From positions 1 through 44,911 of the forward strand of contig JAITND010000007.1 in assembly GCA_031290625.1 (NCBI GenBank): 44,911 bases of DNA, given 5' to 3'. Position 1 is the stretch's first letter. Each line of letters opens with the position of its first letter. Positions 27,658-36,990 of this stretch are shown one piece after another. The translations under genes and the position numbers were made by a program. Below the pieces are notes generated by a model that saw only the letters and a program-made list of their open reading frames with translations, was not told the origin of the DNA and did not search any database. The DNA comes from Endomicrobium sp. Its GTDB lineage: Bacteria; Elusimicrobiota; Endomicrobiia; Endomicrobiales; Endomicrobiaceae.

Positions 27658-27702
27658 TCGGCAGAGATTTGTTTAATTAATATTAAATTATTTCTCCGCC
27701 GA
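27658..27702. repeat. Imperfect inverted repeat downstream of ilvE
   Basis: TCGGCAGAGA (27658-27667) can pair with TCTCCGCCGA (27693-27702), nine of ten positions, around an AT-rich 25-nt loop. No T run follows on either strand, so it is unlikely to be a standard terminator; it may shape the 3' end of the ilvE message. Confidence 0.5.
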
Positions 27703-27729
27703 AAAAACTTTATAAGTTCTAAGGCGCGT

Positions 27730-30700
27730 ATGCGAAAGGTTATAATATTTTTTATTGTCTTAGTTTTGCCGATCGCCGTATACCGCGCAAGGGGATGTCT
27801 TTTAGTTCCTTACTTGCAAAAATATGTAAGCGACAAAACCGGACGCAACGTATCTATCGGTAATTTTTCCTTATATCCGTTTAAATTAGCTTTTAAAAAC
27901 ATTGATGTGGACGGTTTCATAAAAATCCGAAAGATTACATTTAAATTAAATCTGTTTAAACTTCTGTTTAATATATTCTCGCCTATAGGAACTATAAGGC
28001 AAATTGAAGTCTCTAACCTTGAAATTGATCTAAAAGAAAACCAAACTGTTTCTAATTTAAAATCAGGAGAAAAGAAAGCTATTTTAAAACTTCCAGAAAT
28101 GGAAGTCGACGTTTACATCAATGAAGTTCTAATTAAACAAGAAACAGAATTTTTCAATATAACAGACGCTCATGTCTATGTCGATACAAATACGATAAAG
28201 TTAGATTCAGTTTTACACGCGGCGGGCAACGACATTAAACTTGAAGCTTTATTGAAACAAAAAGAAGGCTATCTTTTTGACGGAACAGTTCTTCTTACGT
28301 CTAAAAATAAGATTAATATGTTTATAACTTTCGAAGGGGTCGTTGATTTAGTATCCTTTAATTCCGATTGGAATATGGCTATTGTAAAGTTAGATTACGG
28401 AGGTTTTGATTTTGGCGGAGCTTCGGGGTCTTTATTAAAAAATGAAAAAGGCGTTGATATTAAAGTCGCTGGTAGTTTCGGAAAATTTGAAATAAACGGT
28501 TTGCTTAGCGATGCAATAAATGCATCGGCGTTTATTGATATTTCTCAAACAAGCAAATCTGTATCCGGCAAACTTAACATGAATTTTAAAAAACGAAAAG
28601 CCTTAAAAGAATTAAATCTCAAGGCTTCAAAATTAAACGCTTTTAATTTTAGCATAGGAAGTTTTGAGTTATTAAGCGGTAAAAATAATAACGGCGCGTA
28701 TAAAATTGTTTGCGACTACGGTTTGAGAAGACGGTTGGAAGCCGTTTATTTACAAGGAGGAGATTATGAAGGCAATTTAATTATAAGAGATAAAAAAGTA
28801 GGATATGTAAAAGGAAATATCAAGACGGGAACAATTACTGTTGACGCTAAAAATATCAATGTAACCGATATGCCCGTAATTCCTATTGCGTTAGAAAACG
28901 TTGATGGAAGAGTAAATATTTCTGGCAATATAAATGAAGTTTCAGGCAAGATAGATTTCTCTTTTATATCCGATATGAGAAAGGTTGGCGCCAAAGGAAC
29001 TATAATACGCAATAAAGATAAATATACTTTTGATTTTTATAAATCTGATGATTCAGTTTTGTTAAAACACGTCGTTTCATGCGGCGATATAATATCTACA
29101 GATTTTAAATTTAAAGAAATTAATATTTTAAACGTTTTACGCATTATAGGGCGTTCAGAAATAGATATTTCAGGAACGGCAGGAGGCAATATAAAATATG
29201 AAAAAGATGTTGGTATAAAACTTGATCTTAGAGTTTTTGACGGAACATTTTACGGGAATGATTTTAAGGAATTTGAAGTAAAAGGAGAAGCGGATTTAAA
29301 TAAACTAGAGATTGAACGTTTTGTTATCAAAAATGCTTCAAATACCGCTATAGCCGATATAAAAGGACTGGCGGGTTTTACAAATGAAAAGCCCGAGTCT
29401 TCTCTGTATATTGACTTAAAAGATATTATCGTACGAGGCGTTAAAATGGACGGTCATAGCGAGTTTCATGGTTATTTAAGCGATGGAAAATTGGTAAAAG
29501 GCGCGCTAAAGAGTATTGGAGCAAAGATAGGCGGCGTTTCTTTGGGAAGCATGGAAGCTGATGTAAATATTTCAACAAGAAAATTTGAGTTGTCAAATTT
29601 AAAATCTGATAATGGATTGAAAGCGACGCTATCGGCAAATTTTAAAAGAAGCAAGATAACTGGCGTTATTGATTTTAAAAATACGAATATAGAAGGAGTT
29701 TATCCTGGAGTCGTTGGTCTTTTAGATGCTTCTGTAAAATTTTCAGGCAAATTAAATAATCCTTATATTGAAGTTTTTTGTTTGTTAAAAAACGGCGCGT
29801 ATTTATCTCAACTCTTTTCTTTATCGTCTGCAATTTCTTATAAAGATGGAATCGCGAACATAAGCAAAGCGGATATTGTCTCCGGTAAGGCTAAAGTCTC
29901 TCTCAAGGGAGAATATTCAAGGGTAGGACGTCTGCAAATAAGCGTAAATAATTTAAACGAGAACATTATAAATGTATTTGCAGGAGTTACATTGCCCTTT
30001 AAGGGCGAACTTTTCGGGGAAGGAGAAATTCGCTTTTCTGATAAAAAACCAGAACTTAAGATACTTCTAAAGACTAAAGATGCTTATGTAAGTTCTTTAA
30101 AATTAAAAGATCTTAAAACTAAAATTGAAATTGTCGATAAAAACGTTACGATAAAGTCCGCTTCCGCGAAGATATCCAATAGCGAAATAAGGGTTGATAA
30201 TGGTTTTTGCGATTTAAATAACAATAAATATTTTTTGGATTTGTTTTTGCTAAATATTCATGCCGGACCGGCGGATTTATTTGGAAACGTTAAACTGTCT
30301 GGCGATATAGCAAAAGAGAGCGGGATTTCTATATTTAATGGCGTTGTTGATTTAAATAATTTGTGGCTGAATAAATATAAATTAAAGTATTATCTTTTTA
30401 ATTATTCCTTTAAAGACGGCAGATTGAAACTTTTTCAAAAACCAACTAGCGAAAATAATGATTTTGACTTATCCGGCGAAATTATTTTTGGCAATACTTT
30501 GTCAGTGAGGAAATTAAATATTGTAAAAAAGTCGTCATATTTTGATATGTCTGGAGATTTTTCAAAAGATCGCATAAATCTTGAAGCGGCGGGTTTTAAC
30601 ATTGATTGGATATTTATGGCAAATCTTTTTGACATACATGGGGAATTAGAAGGCGGCGCCGATATCTATATTAAACTTAAAGGCGAACTGAGCGATCTTG

Positions 30701-32355
30701 AAGGCAGCATGTCGGTTACTTCAACAAATGGGAATTTGATGAATGTTCCGTTTGATAAATTGAGCGTTTATATGGATTTTTATGACGGCCGCGCTTACAT
30801 AAAAGAGGCGTCTGTTGCAAAAAGAAACGGTATAAATATTGATGTAAGAGGTAGTTTCCCTATTCGTTTTGGCGAAAAAACCGCTAAAAAGTTTGTAGAT
30901 ATTGCCTATAAAGTTGAAGATAGTAAACTTAGCATCTTAAATTATCTTTCAGGCGGGTTCTTAAACCCTTTAAATGGTAGATTATTATTGAAAGGTCATA
31001 TAGGCGGAAGTTATAAAAATTTAAAAAGCAATGGCGCGCTTTCAGTTTACAACGGAATGTTTAAGGCTAATGATTACCTTGATAAGATAAAAAATGCGTC
31101 GGTTGAAATATCTCTTACTGACAATTTAATTAAAATTAATAAGTTTACTTTTAATTCAGGAGCAGGCAAAGTAAATATTGCGGGGCGAATAAAGCTTGAG
31201 AATTTTATTATAAATAATTTTGACATTAGAGCTGTTACCGAGGGAAAACGAGGAATTCCTATATCCGTACCCCAGTTGCCTGTTTCAAAATTTATGGGTT
31301 CAAAATCTGTATTGAAAGATTATTCGTCGGGCGAACCTTTGTTTGATATTAAAATTTCCGGAACTTTGGAAAAACCTTTGATTTCTGGTCATATTGTTTT
31401 GGAAAAGACAAGGTTCGCTTTTCCAGGGGAAAAAAATAACGAAAGAACCAATTTTTTGCTTCCAGCAAGCGCTGAGTTTGACTTGAATTTGCGTACCGGC
31501 GTCAATACAAAATTTGAAAAATCAATGGTTTCTGCGTTGATAAACGGAACTTTGCATATAAATGGCAGCCTTAATAATTTAAAAGCTAAAGGAATTATTG
31601 AAGTAACAAGCGGCAGATTGGATTGTTTTGGAATAGGTTTTGATATAGTGAGTTCCAAAATAGAAATAATTGACGACAATCAAATTTATGTAACTGCGGA
31701 AGGGGAAACTGATGTCCCTTCAAAAACAGGCGGCGAACCTGAGACTATAAAATTATTTGTCAAAAGGTGTAAACTATCTGAACTTTCGACGAGCGATGCA
31801 ATAAGCTTTAGCTCAAAAGACGATCCAAATATGGATTCTCAAAAAGCCTTGGCTAAAGCTGCGGGTATGGACCAAGATAAAGAAACAAACTCTTCTGCAT
31901 TTGAAATGTCGCCTGGTTTTATAGCGAAGCAACGGATATTAAGGCTTTTTGATCAGAACTTTTCAACTCCTCTGACAAGGTCGTTGTTGCGTAAAGTCGG
32001 CGTTGCGGATAGTTTTAGGATTTCTTATATCAACACAAACGATACTGTTTCTGAAGACGAAACCATGGGTCTTGCTAATTTGTTGTCTGGGACAAGGTAT
32101 ACGATGGAGAAGAACATAAGTAAAGACATTTTATTAGGATACAACTTAACTTTTGATGAATTTAATAAAAAACTTGACTTGCGACATAGCGTGGAATTGC
32201 GTTATAGATTAGCGCCGAATTTGTTTTTGAAAGGAAGTTACGAGTTTAACGATGAAGAAGGTTCTAGAGAACCGGAGAAATCAATAATGCTTCAATATCA
32301 ATTTAGATTCGGACCGTCAAAAAAACATAAAAATCAACGGGAGAAATCAAAATGA
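27730..32355 (+). CDS. tamB: TamB-family outer-membrane/translocation protein
   Basis: A 1541-residue protein with a short N-terminal signal anchor (IIFFIVLVLPIAVYR) and a very long chain of beta-strand-rich AsmA/DUF490-type repeats. The C-terminal TamB domain includes the ISGTLEKPLISGHIVLEKTRF region, a segment near SLLRKVGVADSF and a final LMLQYQFRF-like strand. TamB proteins form a hydrophobic groove bridging the envelope for phospholipid transport and autotransporter assembly, usually with TamA/BamA; that partner is not in this window. The ATG at 27730 follows CTAAGGCGCG. The stop overlaps the decayed mscL by ATGA. No disruption is visible over 4.6 kb, so it is under strong selection. Confidence 0.85.
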   Translation: MRKVIIFFIVLVLPIAVYRARGCLLVPYLQKYVSDKTGRNVSIGNFSLYPFKLAFKNIDVDGFIKIRKITFKLNLFKLLFNIFSPIGTIRQIEVSNLEIDLKENQTVSNLKSGEKKAILKLPEMEVDVYINEVLIKQETEFFNITDAHVYVDTNTIKLDSVLHAAGNDIKLEALLKQKEGYLFDGTVLLTSKNKINMFITFEGVVDLVSFNSDWNMAIVKLDYGGFDFGGASGSLLKNEKGVDIKVAGSFGKFEINGLLSDAINASAFIDISQTSKSVSGKLNMNFKKRKALKELNLKASKLNAFNFSIGSFELLSGKNNNGAYKIVCDYGLRRRLEAVYLQGGDYEGNLIIRDKKVGYVKGNIKTGTITVDAKNINVTDMPVIPIALENVDGRVNISGNINEVSGKIDFSFISDMRKVGAKGTIIRNKDKYTFDFYKSDDSVLLKHVVSCGDIISTDFKFKEINILNVLRIIGRSEIDISGTAGGNIKYEKDVGIKLDLRVFDGTFYGNDFKEFEVKGEADLNKLEIERFVIKNASNTAIADIKGLAGFTNEKPESSLYIDLKDIIVRGVKMDGHSEFHGYLSDGKLVKGALKSIGAKIGGVSLGSMEADVNISTRKFELSNLKSDNGLKATLSANFKRSKITGVIDFKNTNIEGVYPGVVGLLDASVKFSGKLNNPYIEVFCLLKNGAYLSQLFSLSSAISYKDGIANISKADIVSGKAKVSLKGEYSRVGRLQISVNNLNENIINVFAGVTLPFKGELFGEGEIRFSDKKPELKILLKTKDAYVSSLKLKDLKTKIEIVDKNVTIKSASAKISNSEIRVDNGFCDLNNNKYFLDLFLLNIHAGPADLFGNVKLSGDIAKESGISIFNGVVDLNNLWLNKYKLKYYLFNYSFKDGRLKLFQKPTSENNDFDLSGEIIFGNTLSVRKLNIVKKSSYFDMSGDFSKDRINLEAAGFNIDWIFMANLFDIHGELEGGADIYIKLKGELSDLEGSMSVTSTNGNLMNVPFDKLSVYMDFYDGRAYIKEASVAKRNGINIDVRGSFPIRFGEKTAKKFVDIAYKVEDSKLSILNYLSGGFLNPLNGRLLLKGHIGGSYKNLKSNGALSVYNGMFKANDYLDKIKNASVEISLTDNLIKINKFTFNSGAGKVNIAGRIKLENFIINNFDIRAVTEGKRGIPISVPQLPVSKFMGSKSVLKDYSSGEPLFDIKISGTLEKPLISGHIVLEKTRFAFPGEKNNERTNFLLPASAEFDLNLRTGVNTKFEKSMVSALINGTLHINGSLNNLKAKGIIEVTSGRLDCFGIGFDIVSSKIEIIDDNQIYVTAEGETDVPSKTGGEPETIKLFVKRCKLSELSTSDAISFSSKDDPNMDSQKALAKAAGMDQDKETNSSAFEMSPGFIAKQRILRLFDQNFSTPLTRSLLRKVGVADSFRISYINTNDTVSEDETMGLANLLSGTRYTMEKNISKDILLGYNLTFDEFNKKLDLRHSVELRYRLAPNLFLKGSYEFNDEEGSREPEKSIMLQYQFRFGPSKKHKNQREKSK

Positions 32356-32840
32356 AAGTTAAGATAAAAACTATGATAGAAAATCCTTCTTAAAAGAGTT
32401 TGAAAATTTTGCCGTTAAAGGCAACGCTATTGACATGTCCGTCGGTATTATCATAGGAGCGGCTTTCGGAAAAATAGTCGATTGTTTGGTAAAAGATATA
32501 ATAATGCCGCCGATATGCTTGCTTTTAGGGGACTTTGATTTTACCAATCTCTTTATAGTTTTGAAGGAAGGGAAAACTTTAAAAGAGCCTTATGAAACGT
32601 TTGCCGCAGCTCGATGCGTAGGAGCTGTAACTATTAATATAGGATTGTTTTTAATGTTTTGATTTCGTTTGTAATAATAGCGTTTTGCGTATTTATTATG
32701 ATAAAGTTTATAACTAAGCTCAAGCGGAAGACTGATCCGGATCAGGTTAATACAAAAGAATGTCCTTTTTGTTGTTTACAATACCCGTTAGGGCTGTAAA
32801 ATGTCCGGACTGTACGGCGGATTTGAATAGTCAAAAATGA
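32352..32840 (+). pseudogene. mscL: Decayed large-conductance mechanosensitive channel
   Basis: Reading across frames reconstructs Msc[21 protein letters not shown] and [21 protein letters not shown] (32393-32512), [19 protein letters not shown], then after a frameshift near 32655 [17 protein letters not shown] and KLKRKTDPD, and after another near 32780 PVRAVKCPDCTADLNSQK with the zinc-ribbon-like C-terminus. The first ATG, fused to the tamB stop by ATGA, is also out of frame by one base in an A run. At least three single-base changes break a gene whose MscL pattern is otherwise clear. MscL is an osmotic emergency valve; a symbiont in host cytoplasm may not need it. The stop overlaps the next gene's start. 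Confidence 0.85.
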
Positions 32841-33679
32841 TAATAAGAAAAAGTATTTTTGTTTTAATAATTTTGTTGATATGTGTTTTTTTTATATACG
32901 CTAAAGAATATTCGCGCATAGTTTCGCTTGCGCCTTCTGTTACAAGAAGCCTTTACGAATTAGGAGCGGAATCCTGTGTTAAAGGCATAAGCGTTTTTTG
33001 TCCTAAAGAGTCTATAAAGAAAGAGATTATAGGGACGCTTTTAGAGACTAATATAGAGAAAATAGCTTACATAAAACCAGACTTGATTATAGCTTCTAAA
33101 GACGGAAACATTAGAGCCGCTGTTGATAAATTGCAGAGGTTGGGCTTTGAAGCGTACGTAATGGAAAAGTCTGGAAGTTTTAAAGAAATATGCTCCAACT
33201 ATTATGATTTAGCTGAAAAGATTAACAAAGTAAAGGAAGCCGCCAGTATAATAAGCAAGGCTAAGGTTTACGTTGATGAGCTGCGCGTTAAGTTAAGCAA
33301 AGGCGGATCTTTAAGAGTATTTTGGGAAATAGGCAATAATCCTTTGTATACGGCAGGCGGCGAAAGTTTTGCCAATGACTATAATTTTTACAGCAATACG
33401 GTAAATGCGTACGGCGACATAAATAAAAATTATTTTCAAGTTGTTAGAGAAGATGTTATGAATCGCAACCCGGATATTATAGTATTGGTTAATTTAGGAG
33501 ACGTCGCTAAAGAAGAATTATCTTTTTGGCGTAAATACAAAATGTTAAATGCCGTTAAAAATAATAGGATTTTTATAATTGACTCAGAGGATATGTTTAC
33601 TCCTACGCCTTTAACGTTTGCTGAAAACTTATCGTTGTTAGTGAAAATTGCGTATGGAGATGTTTTTGATGGTAAATAG
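32837..33679 (+). CDS. ABC transporter substrate-binding protein (BtuF/FecB type)
   Basis: A 280-residue periplasmic binding protein with an N-terminal signal peptide or anchor (FVLIILLICVFFIYA) and the helical-backbone fold of the BtuF/FhuD group: RIVSLAPSVTRSLYELGAE near the start, YIKPDLIIASKDGN, and a late NRIFIIDSEDMFTPTPL segment. It delivers a metal chelate, haem or corrinoid to the FecCD-type permease encoded next. The substrate cannot be set from sequence; no cobalamin riboswitch is seen upstream, which leaves B12 and iron-siderophores both open. The ATG overlaps the decayed mscL stop. Confidence 0.82.
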   Translation: MIIRKSIFVLIILLICVFFIYAKEYSRIVSLAPSVTRSLYELGAESCVKGISVFCPKESIKKEIIGTLLETNIEKIAYIKPDLIIASKDGNIRAAVDKLQRLGFEAYVMEKSGSFKEICSNYYDLAEKINKVKEAASIISKAKVYVDELRVKLSKGGSLRVFWEIGNNPLYTAGGESFANDYNFYSNTVNAYGDINKNYFQVVREDVMNRNPDIIVLVNLGDVAKEELSFWRKYKMLNAVKNNRIFIIDSEDMFTPTPLTFAENLSLLVKIAYGDVFDGK

Positions 33680-34667
33680 AAGAGCGTTGTTTATTTATGC
33701 CGCAATGCTGACGCTATTGTTTTTGGCGTTCTTGTTTTCTCTAACATACAGTTTGAATGGAATATCTTTTGTTGACGCGTTAAATGCGCTTTTTAACGTT
33801 GGAGATGAAAACATAATAACAATAATTAAACTTATACGTTTCAAAAGAATAATAATGGTTTGCGTTACGGGAGCGGTTCTTGGCGGAAGCGGTTGCGTTT
33901 TTCAGGCAATACTTAAGAATCCTTTGGCGGATCCTTTTACTCTAGGTATTTCAGGAGGGGCGATTTTAGGAGCTTCCATAGCTTTTATTTCAGGGTTAGC
34001 GGCGACTGTAAGTTTTTTTACGCCTTTGTTTGCTTTTGCTGGAGCTGTGCTTTCGGTTTTTACAGTATATGTATTTGGTTTTAAAGGGAAATTTAATTCA
34101 AATATCATGATTTTATCTGGTGTTGTTGTAAGCTATGCGTTTTCTTCTCTTGTAATGCTTATGTTTTCCTTGTCTCAATCTACAGGCGTTCAACAATCAT
34201 TTATGTGGCTTATGGGTAATTTTTCAACATTTGACGAAAGACTCGCGCCATTTGTGATAATTGTTGCAGCGGTTGGGCTGACTATATTATTTTTATCGGG
34301 CAATATTATTGACGGCATATCTTTGGGGCGTGAAAAAGCCGAGACTTTAGGAAACAATGTTGAAAAGAACATAAAAATTGTATTTTTTATAACGTCTTTA
34401 ATTATTGCTGCTGTTGTGTCAGTTTGCGGCGTAATAGGCTTTGTGGGATTAATGATTCCTCATATTATGAGGATATTTGTCGGGTCAAAAGCGATGCTTT
34501 TAATACCTGCATCGGTTATAGGCGGAGCGCTCTTTTTGCTGCTTTGCGATACCTTAAGTAAAATTATATTTGCGCCTGTTGTAATACCTGCGGGAATTAT
34601 TACAAGCGTTCTTGGCGGAGCTTTTTTTATTTTTTTATTAGTAAAAGCTAAAAAGAGCGGCGTATGA
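33669..34667 (+). CDS. FecCD/BtuC-type ABC transporter permease
   Basis: A 332-residue permease with about ten TMs of the FecCD family. Visible marks are RFKRIIMVCVTGAVLGGSGCVFQ, NPLADPFTLGISGGAILGAS, the LMGNFS and LGREKAETLG loops, and the coupling region VSVCGVIGFVGLMIPHIMR. It imports a metal-chelate or corrinoid using the flanking binding protein and ATPase. I prefer the ATG at 33669 (GGAG nine bases upstream), overlapping the upstream gene by 11 bp; earlier in-frame starts lack a better ribosome site. Confidence 0.87.
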   Translation: MVNRRALFIYAAMLTLLFLAFLFSLTYSLNGISFVDALNALFNVGDENIITIIKLIRFKRIIMVCVTGAVLGGSGCVFQAILKNPLADPFTLGISGGAILGASIAFISGLAATVSFFTPLFAFAGAVLSVFTVYVFGFKGKFNSNIMILSGVVVSYAFSSLVMLMFSLSQSTGVQQSFMWLMGNFSTFDERLAPFVIIVAAVGLTILFLSGNIIDGISLGREKAETLGNNVEKNIKIVFFITSLIIAAVVSVCGVIGFVGLMIPHIMRIFVGSKAMLLIPASVIGGALFLLLCDTLSKIIFAPVVIPAGIITSVLGGAFFIFLLVKAKKSGV

Positions 34668-35437
34668 TACAAATTAAAAATATTTATGCAGGCTATTTTG
34701 GGCGCGAAGTTTTAAAAAATGTCTCTTTTGATGTGGAACGAAAAGATTTTTTTGGGATAATAGGCAAAAATGGAGCGGGGAAAAGCACTTTATTGAAAAT
34801 TTTTAGCAATCTATTGAAATCTTATAAAGGGAACGCGCTTATAGACAATAAAAATTTGGAATCTTTTAAGTCAAAAGAACTTGCAAAAAGATTATCATTT
34901 TTGCCTCAATATTCGGACATGAGTATGCCGTTTAGCGTGGTTGAGTTTATTATGTTTGCTAGATTTCCTTACATGAATATGTTCAAATTCCCGTCAAAAA
35001 GCGATTATAAAGCTATAGAGAGAGTTATGGGGTTTTTGAACATAACTAATTTGTCAGAGAGGAAAATAACGGAATTATCAGGAGGGGAAAAACAAAAAGT
35101 TTTAATAGCTCAAGTTTTGGCTCAGGAAACAGATATAATAATTTTTGACGAGCCTACCGCGCGCTTAGACATAGGCAGCCAGAACAATATTTTAAAACTG
35201 CTTAGGGATTTAAACGAAAAACATAATAAAACTATAATACTTACAATTCACGATTTAAATGCTGCGGGAGAATTTTGTAATAAACTATTGCTTTTGGAAA
35301 ATGGTTCCATATGCCGATGCGGAACCCCTGAAGAAGTCTTAAACTGCAAAGACATAGAAAGAGTATATAAAACCGTCGTTGTAGTAAAAACAAATCCAAT
35401 TTCCAACAGACCTTATGTTATTCCGGTAAGCGGATAG
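34664..35437 (+). CDS. ABC transporter ATPase for the FecCD/BtuC-type importer
   Basis: A 257-residue ATPase with Walker A GKNGAGKST, the Q-loop in LPQYSDM, signature ELSGGEKQKVLIAQVLA, Walker B IIIFDEPTARLD and the switch His in LTIHDLN. It matches the FecE/BtuD/FhuC group and overlaps the permease gene by four bases (ATGA), so the three genes form one coupled operon. It supplies energy for import at the inner membrane. Confidence 0.9.
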   Translation: MIQIKNIYAGYFGREVLKNVSFDVERKDFFGIIGKNGAGKSTLLKIFSNLLKSYKGNALIDNKNLESFKSKELAKRLSFLPQYSDMSMPFSVVEFIMFARFPYMNMFKFPSKSDYKAIERVMGFLNITNLSERKITELSGGEKQKVLIAQVLAQETDIIIFDEPTARLDIGSQNNILKLLRDLNEKHNKTIILTIHDLNAAGEFCNKLLLLENGSICRCGTPEEVLNCKDIERVYKTVVVVKTNPISNRPYVIPVSG

Positions 35438-35485
35438 AGCAAAATTTATAAAAAAGCATCCTTATAGAAGTTAGTGAAATTACAA

Positions 35486-35514
35486 TTGCATAAGTTATTA
35501 ATATTTTGTATCAT
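35486..35514 (+). promoter_or_regulatory. Putative promoter for 35575-36758
   Basis: TTGCAT (35486-35491), a 17-bp spacer and TATCAT (35509-35514) lie about 60 bp before the next gene. Confidence 0.45.
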
Positions 35515-35574
35515 TATTATGCGATTGCGTTAAAAGACGATATGTTCTGCAAATAAATATACAAGGATAATCTC

Positions 35575-36378
35575 GTGAACTTCTCTATAAGGCAATCTTT
35601 GCAATCGTCTTTCCATGTTTTTTGCCAAAACATTTTTAAAGTTGTTCTTTTGTCGGCGGTGTCTTTTTTATTCCTTACTTTAATTCAAGTTGCGTCGTCG
35701 TTTATAACAGTAACGGGCTTTAAAGCTTTTTCCGTCGCTCAATTCTCGTCAGTTCCTCCTGTATCAAAAGGCGTTCTTTTTCTTTTCATTTTGTTTAGAG
35801 ACGCGTTGTTTGCGCTACAGGCGTTGGTATTGTTATTTTTAACAAATGCTTTTTTGCCTGCGTTTAAAGGGCGAAAAGTTGAATTAAAAAACTATTTCCC
35901 GGGTTTTAAAAAATCATGTTTATTTGTTATAGGCGTAGCTTTGCTTCTTGTCATACCTACGATATTTTCCGTCTGGGCTACATTTATCCCCGAAGCTCTT
36001 CAGTTAACTCTTTCATCTATAACTGCAGTTCTTTCCATTATGTTGTTTAGATATTTCTTTTTCTATATTGAGTTGTTGGCTGGATGTTCTCTTTTTACGT
36101 CGCTTAAAAGCAGCGCGATGGCTACAAAAGGCAATTTTTTCGGAGTAGCGGGTGTGATTGTTGCGACGATACTTATAAATTTGTTCGTTCTGTTCTCGGT
36201 AAATTTCTTTGGAATTATAATGAGCGTATTCATATTGTTTACTTTGCCTATGACGGCGTTTATTTTTGCAAATGTTTACAGCCAGTTAACGCAAAGTTCG
36301 GTTGAAGATATTGCTCAGAGAAAATCCTTGCGTATTGAAAATGAAGTTATGGAAAGCAAGGAAAAGGAACTGATATAA
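35575..36378 (+). CDS. Multipass membrane protein of unknown function
   Basis: A 267-residue integral membrane protein with about six hydrophobic segments: one at residues 23-45 (FKVVLLSAVSFLFLTLIQVA), then FILFRDALFALQALVLLFLT, CLFVIGVALLLVIPTIF, LTLSSITAVLSIMLFRYFFF, FGVAGVIVATILINLFVLF and FFGIIMSVFILFTLPMTAF. It ends in a charged cytoplasmic tail. The layout recalls the broad class of glycerophosphodiester-phosphodiesterase-type or DUF975-type membrane domains, but I cannot assign it. It starts with GTG at 35575, weakly preceded by AAGGATAATC, and stands 11 bp before the CoA-binding protein, with which it is probably cotranscribed. Confidence 0.7.
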   Translation: MNFSIRQSLQSSFHVFCQNIFKVVLLSAVSFLFLTLIQVASSFITVTGFKAFSVAQFSSVPPVSKGVLFLFILFRDALFALQALVLLFLTNAFLPAFKGRKVELKNYFPGFKKSCLFVIGVALLLVIPTIFSVWATFIPEALQLTLSSITAVLSIMLFRYFFFYIELLAGCSLFTSLKSSAMATKGNFFGVAGVIVATILINLFVLFSVNFFGIIMSVFILFTLPMTAFIFANVYSQLTQSSVEDIAQRKSLRIENEVMESKEKELI

Positions 36379-36389
36379 CGGAGGGCAAT

Positions 36390-36758
36390 ATGGATGAGGA
36401 TAAGCTTATTGCCGTAGTTGGCGTTTCTGAAAATCCAGATAAATTTGGCTATAAAATTTTCAACGATTTGCTTAGCGCGGGCTTCAAAGCCGTAGCGGTT
36501 GGCGTCAGAGGCGGAAGCGTAGCTGGACAAACTGTATATAAATCTTTAAAAGATTTGTCGTCAAAGCCCGATATAGTTTTAACTGTGGTACCCCCTGTAG
36601 GCACGGACAAAACAGTTGATGACGCTATAGAGCTTGGAATAAAAGAAGTTTGGATGCAGCCAGGATCCGTGTCTGAGACGGCATTAAAAAAAGCGAAAGC
36701 TGCAGGGGTTAAGGTTACTGACCGCAGGTGTTTTATGGCAGCTCACGGAGTTTGGTGA
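36390..36758 (+). CDS. CoA-binding domain protein
   Basis: A 122-residue Rossmann-fold protein of the small stand-alone CoA_binding family (COG1832/YccU type). IAVVGVSENPDKFGYKI forms the nucleotide loop, followed by LTVVPP, the segment ELGIKEVWMQPGS and the terminal DRRCFMAAH. The family binds CoA; its physiological role is poorly defined. A strong GGAGGGCAAT precedes the ATG at 36390. It is intact and compact. Confidence 0.87.
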   Translation: MDEDKLIAVVGVSENPDKFGYKIFNDLLSAGFKAVAVGVRGGSVAGQTVYKSLKDLSSKPDIVLTVVPPVGTDKTVDDAIELGIKEVWMQPGSVSETALKKAKAAGVKVTDRRCFMAAHGVW

Positions 36759-36990
36759 TTTAAATTATTATGGGAAAATATATATTATATAAAGAGAAAT
36801 CTTTACGTAATAGGCGGTGTGGAAACAAATAATTTTGAGGTCCAAAAATAGGATGTTTTTGGCGGAAAGCGGTGGAAGTTTTGCCTAAAGAAACGGTAAA
36901 ATTATGCAATATATCGCGATTACGAAAGAGATTTTAAAGGAAACTATGCTATAGGCATTGCTGTGGATGCGGATAAAGGATTATATCATC

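Noticed and set aside
27658-27702. Inverted repeat after ilvE as a rho-independent terminator
   Set aside because: The loop is 25 nt and no T run follows on either strand, so it is listed only as an inverted repeat.
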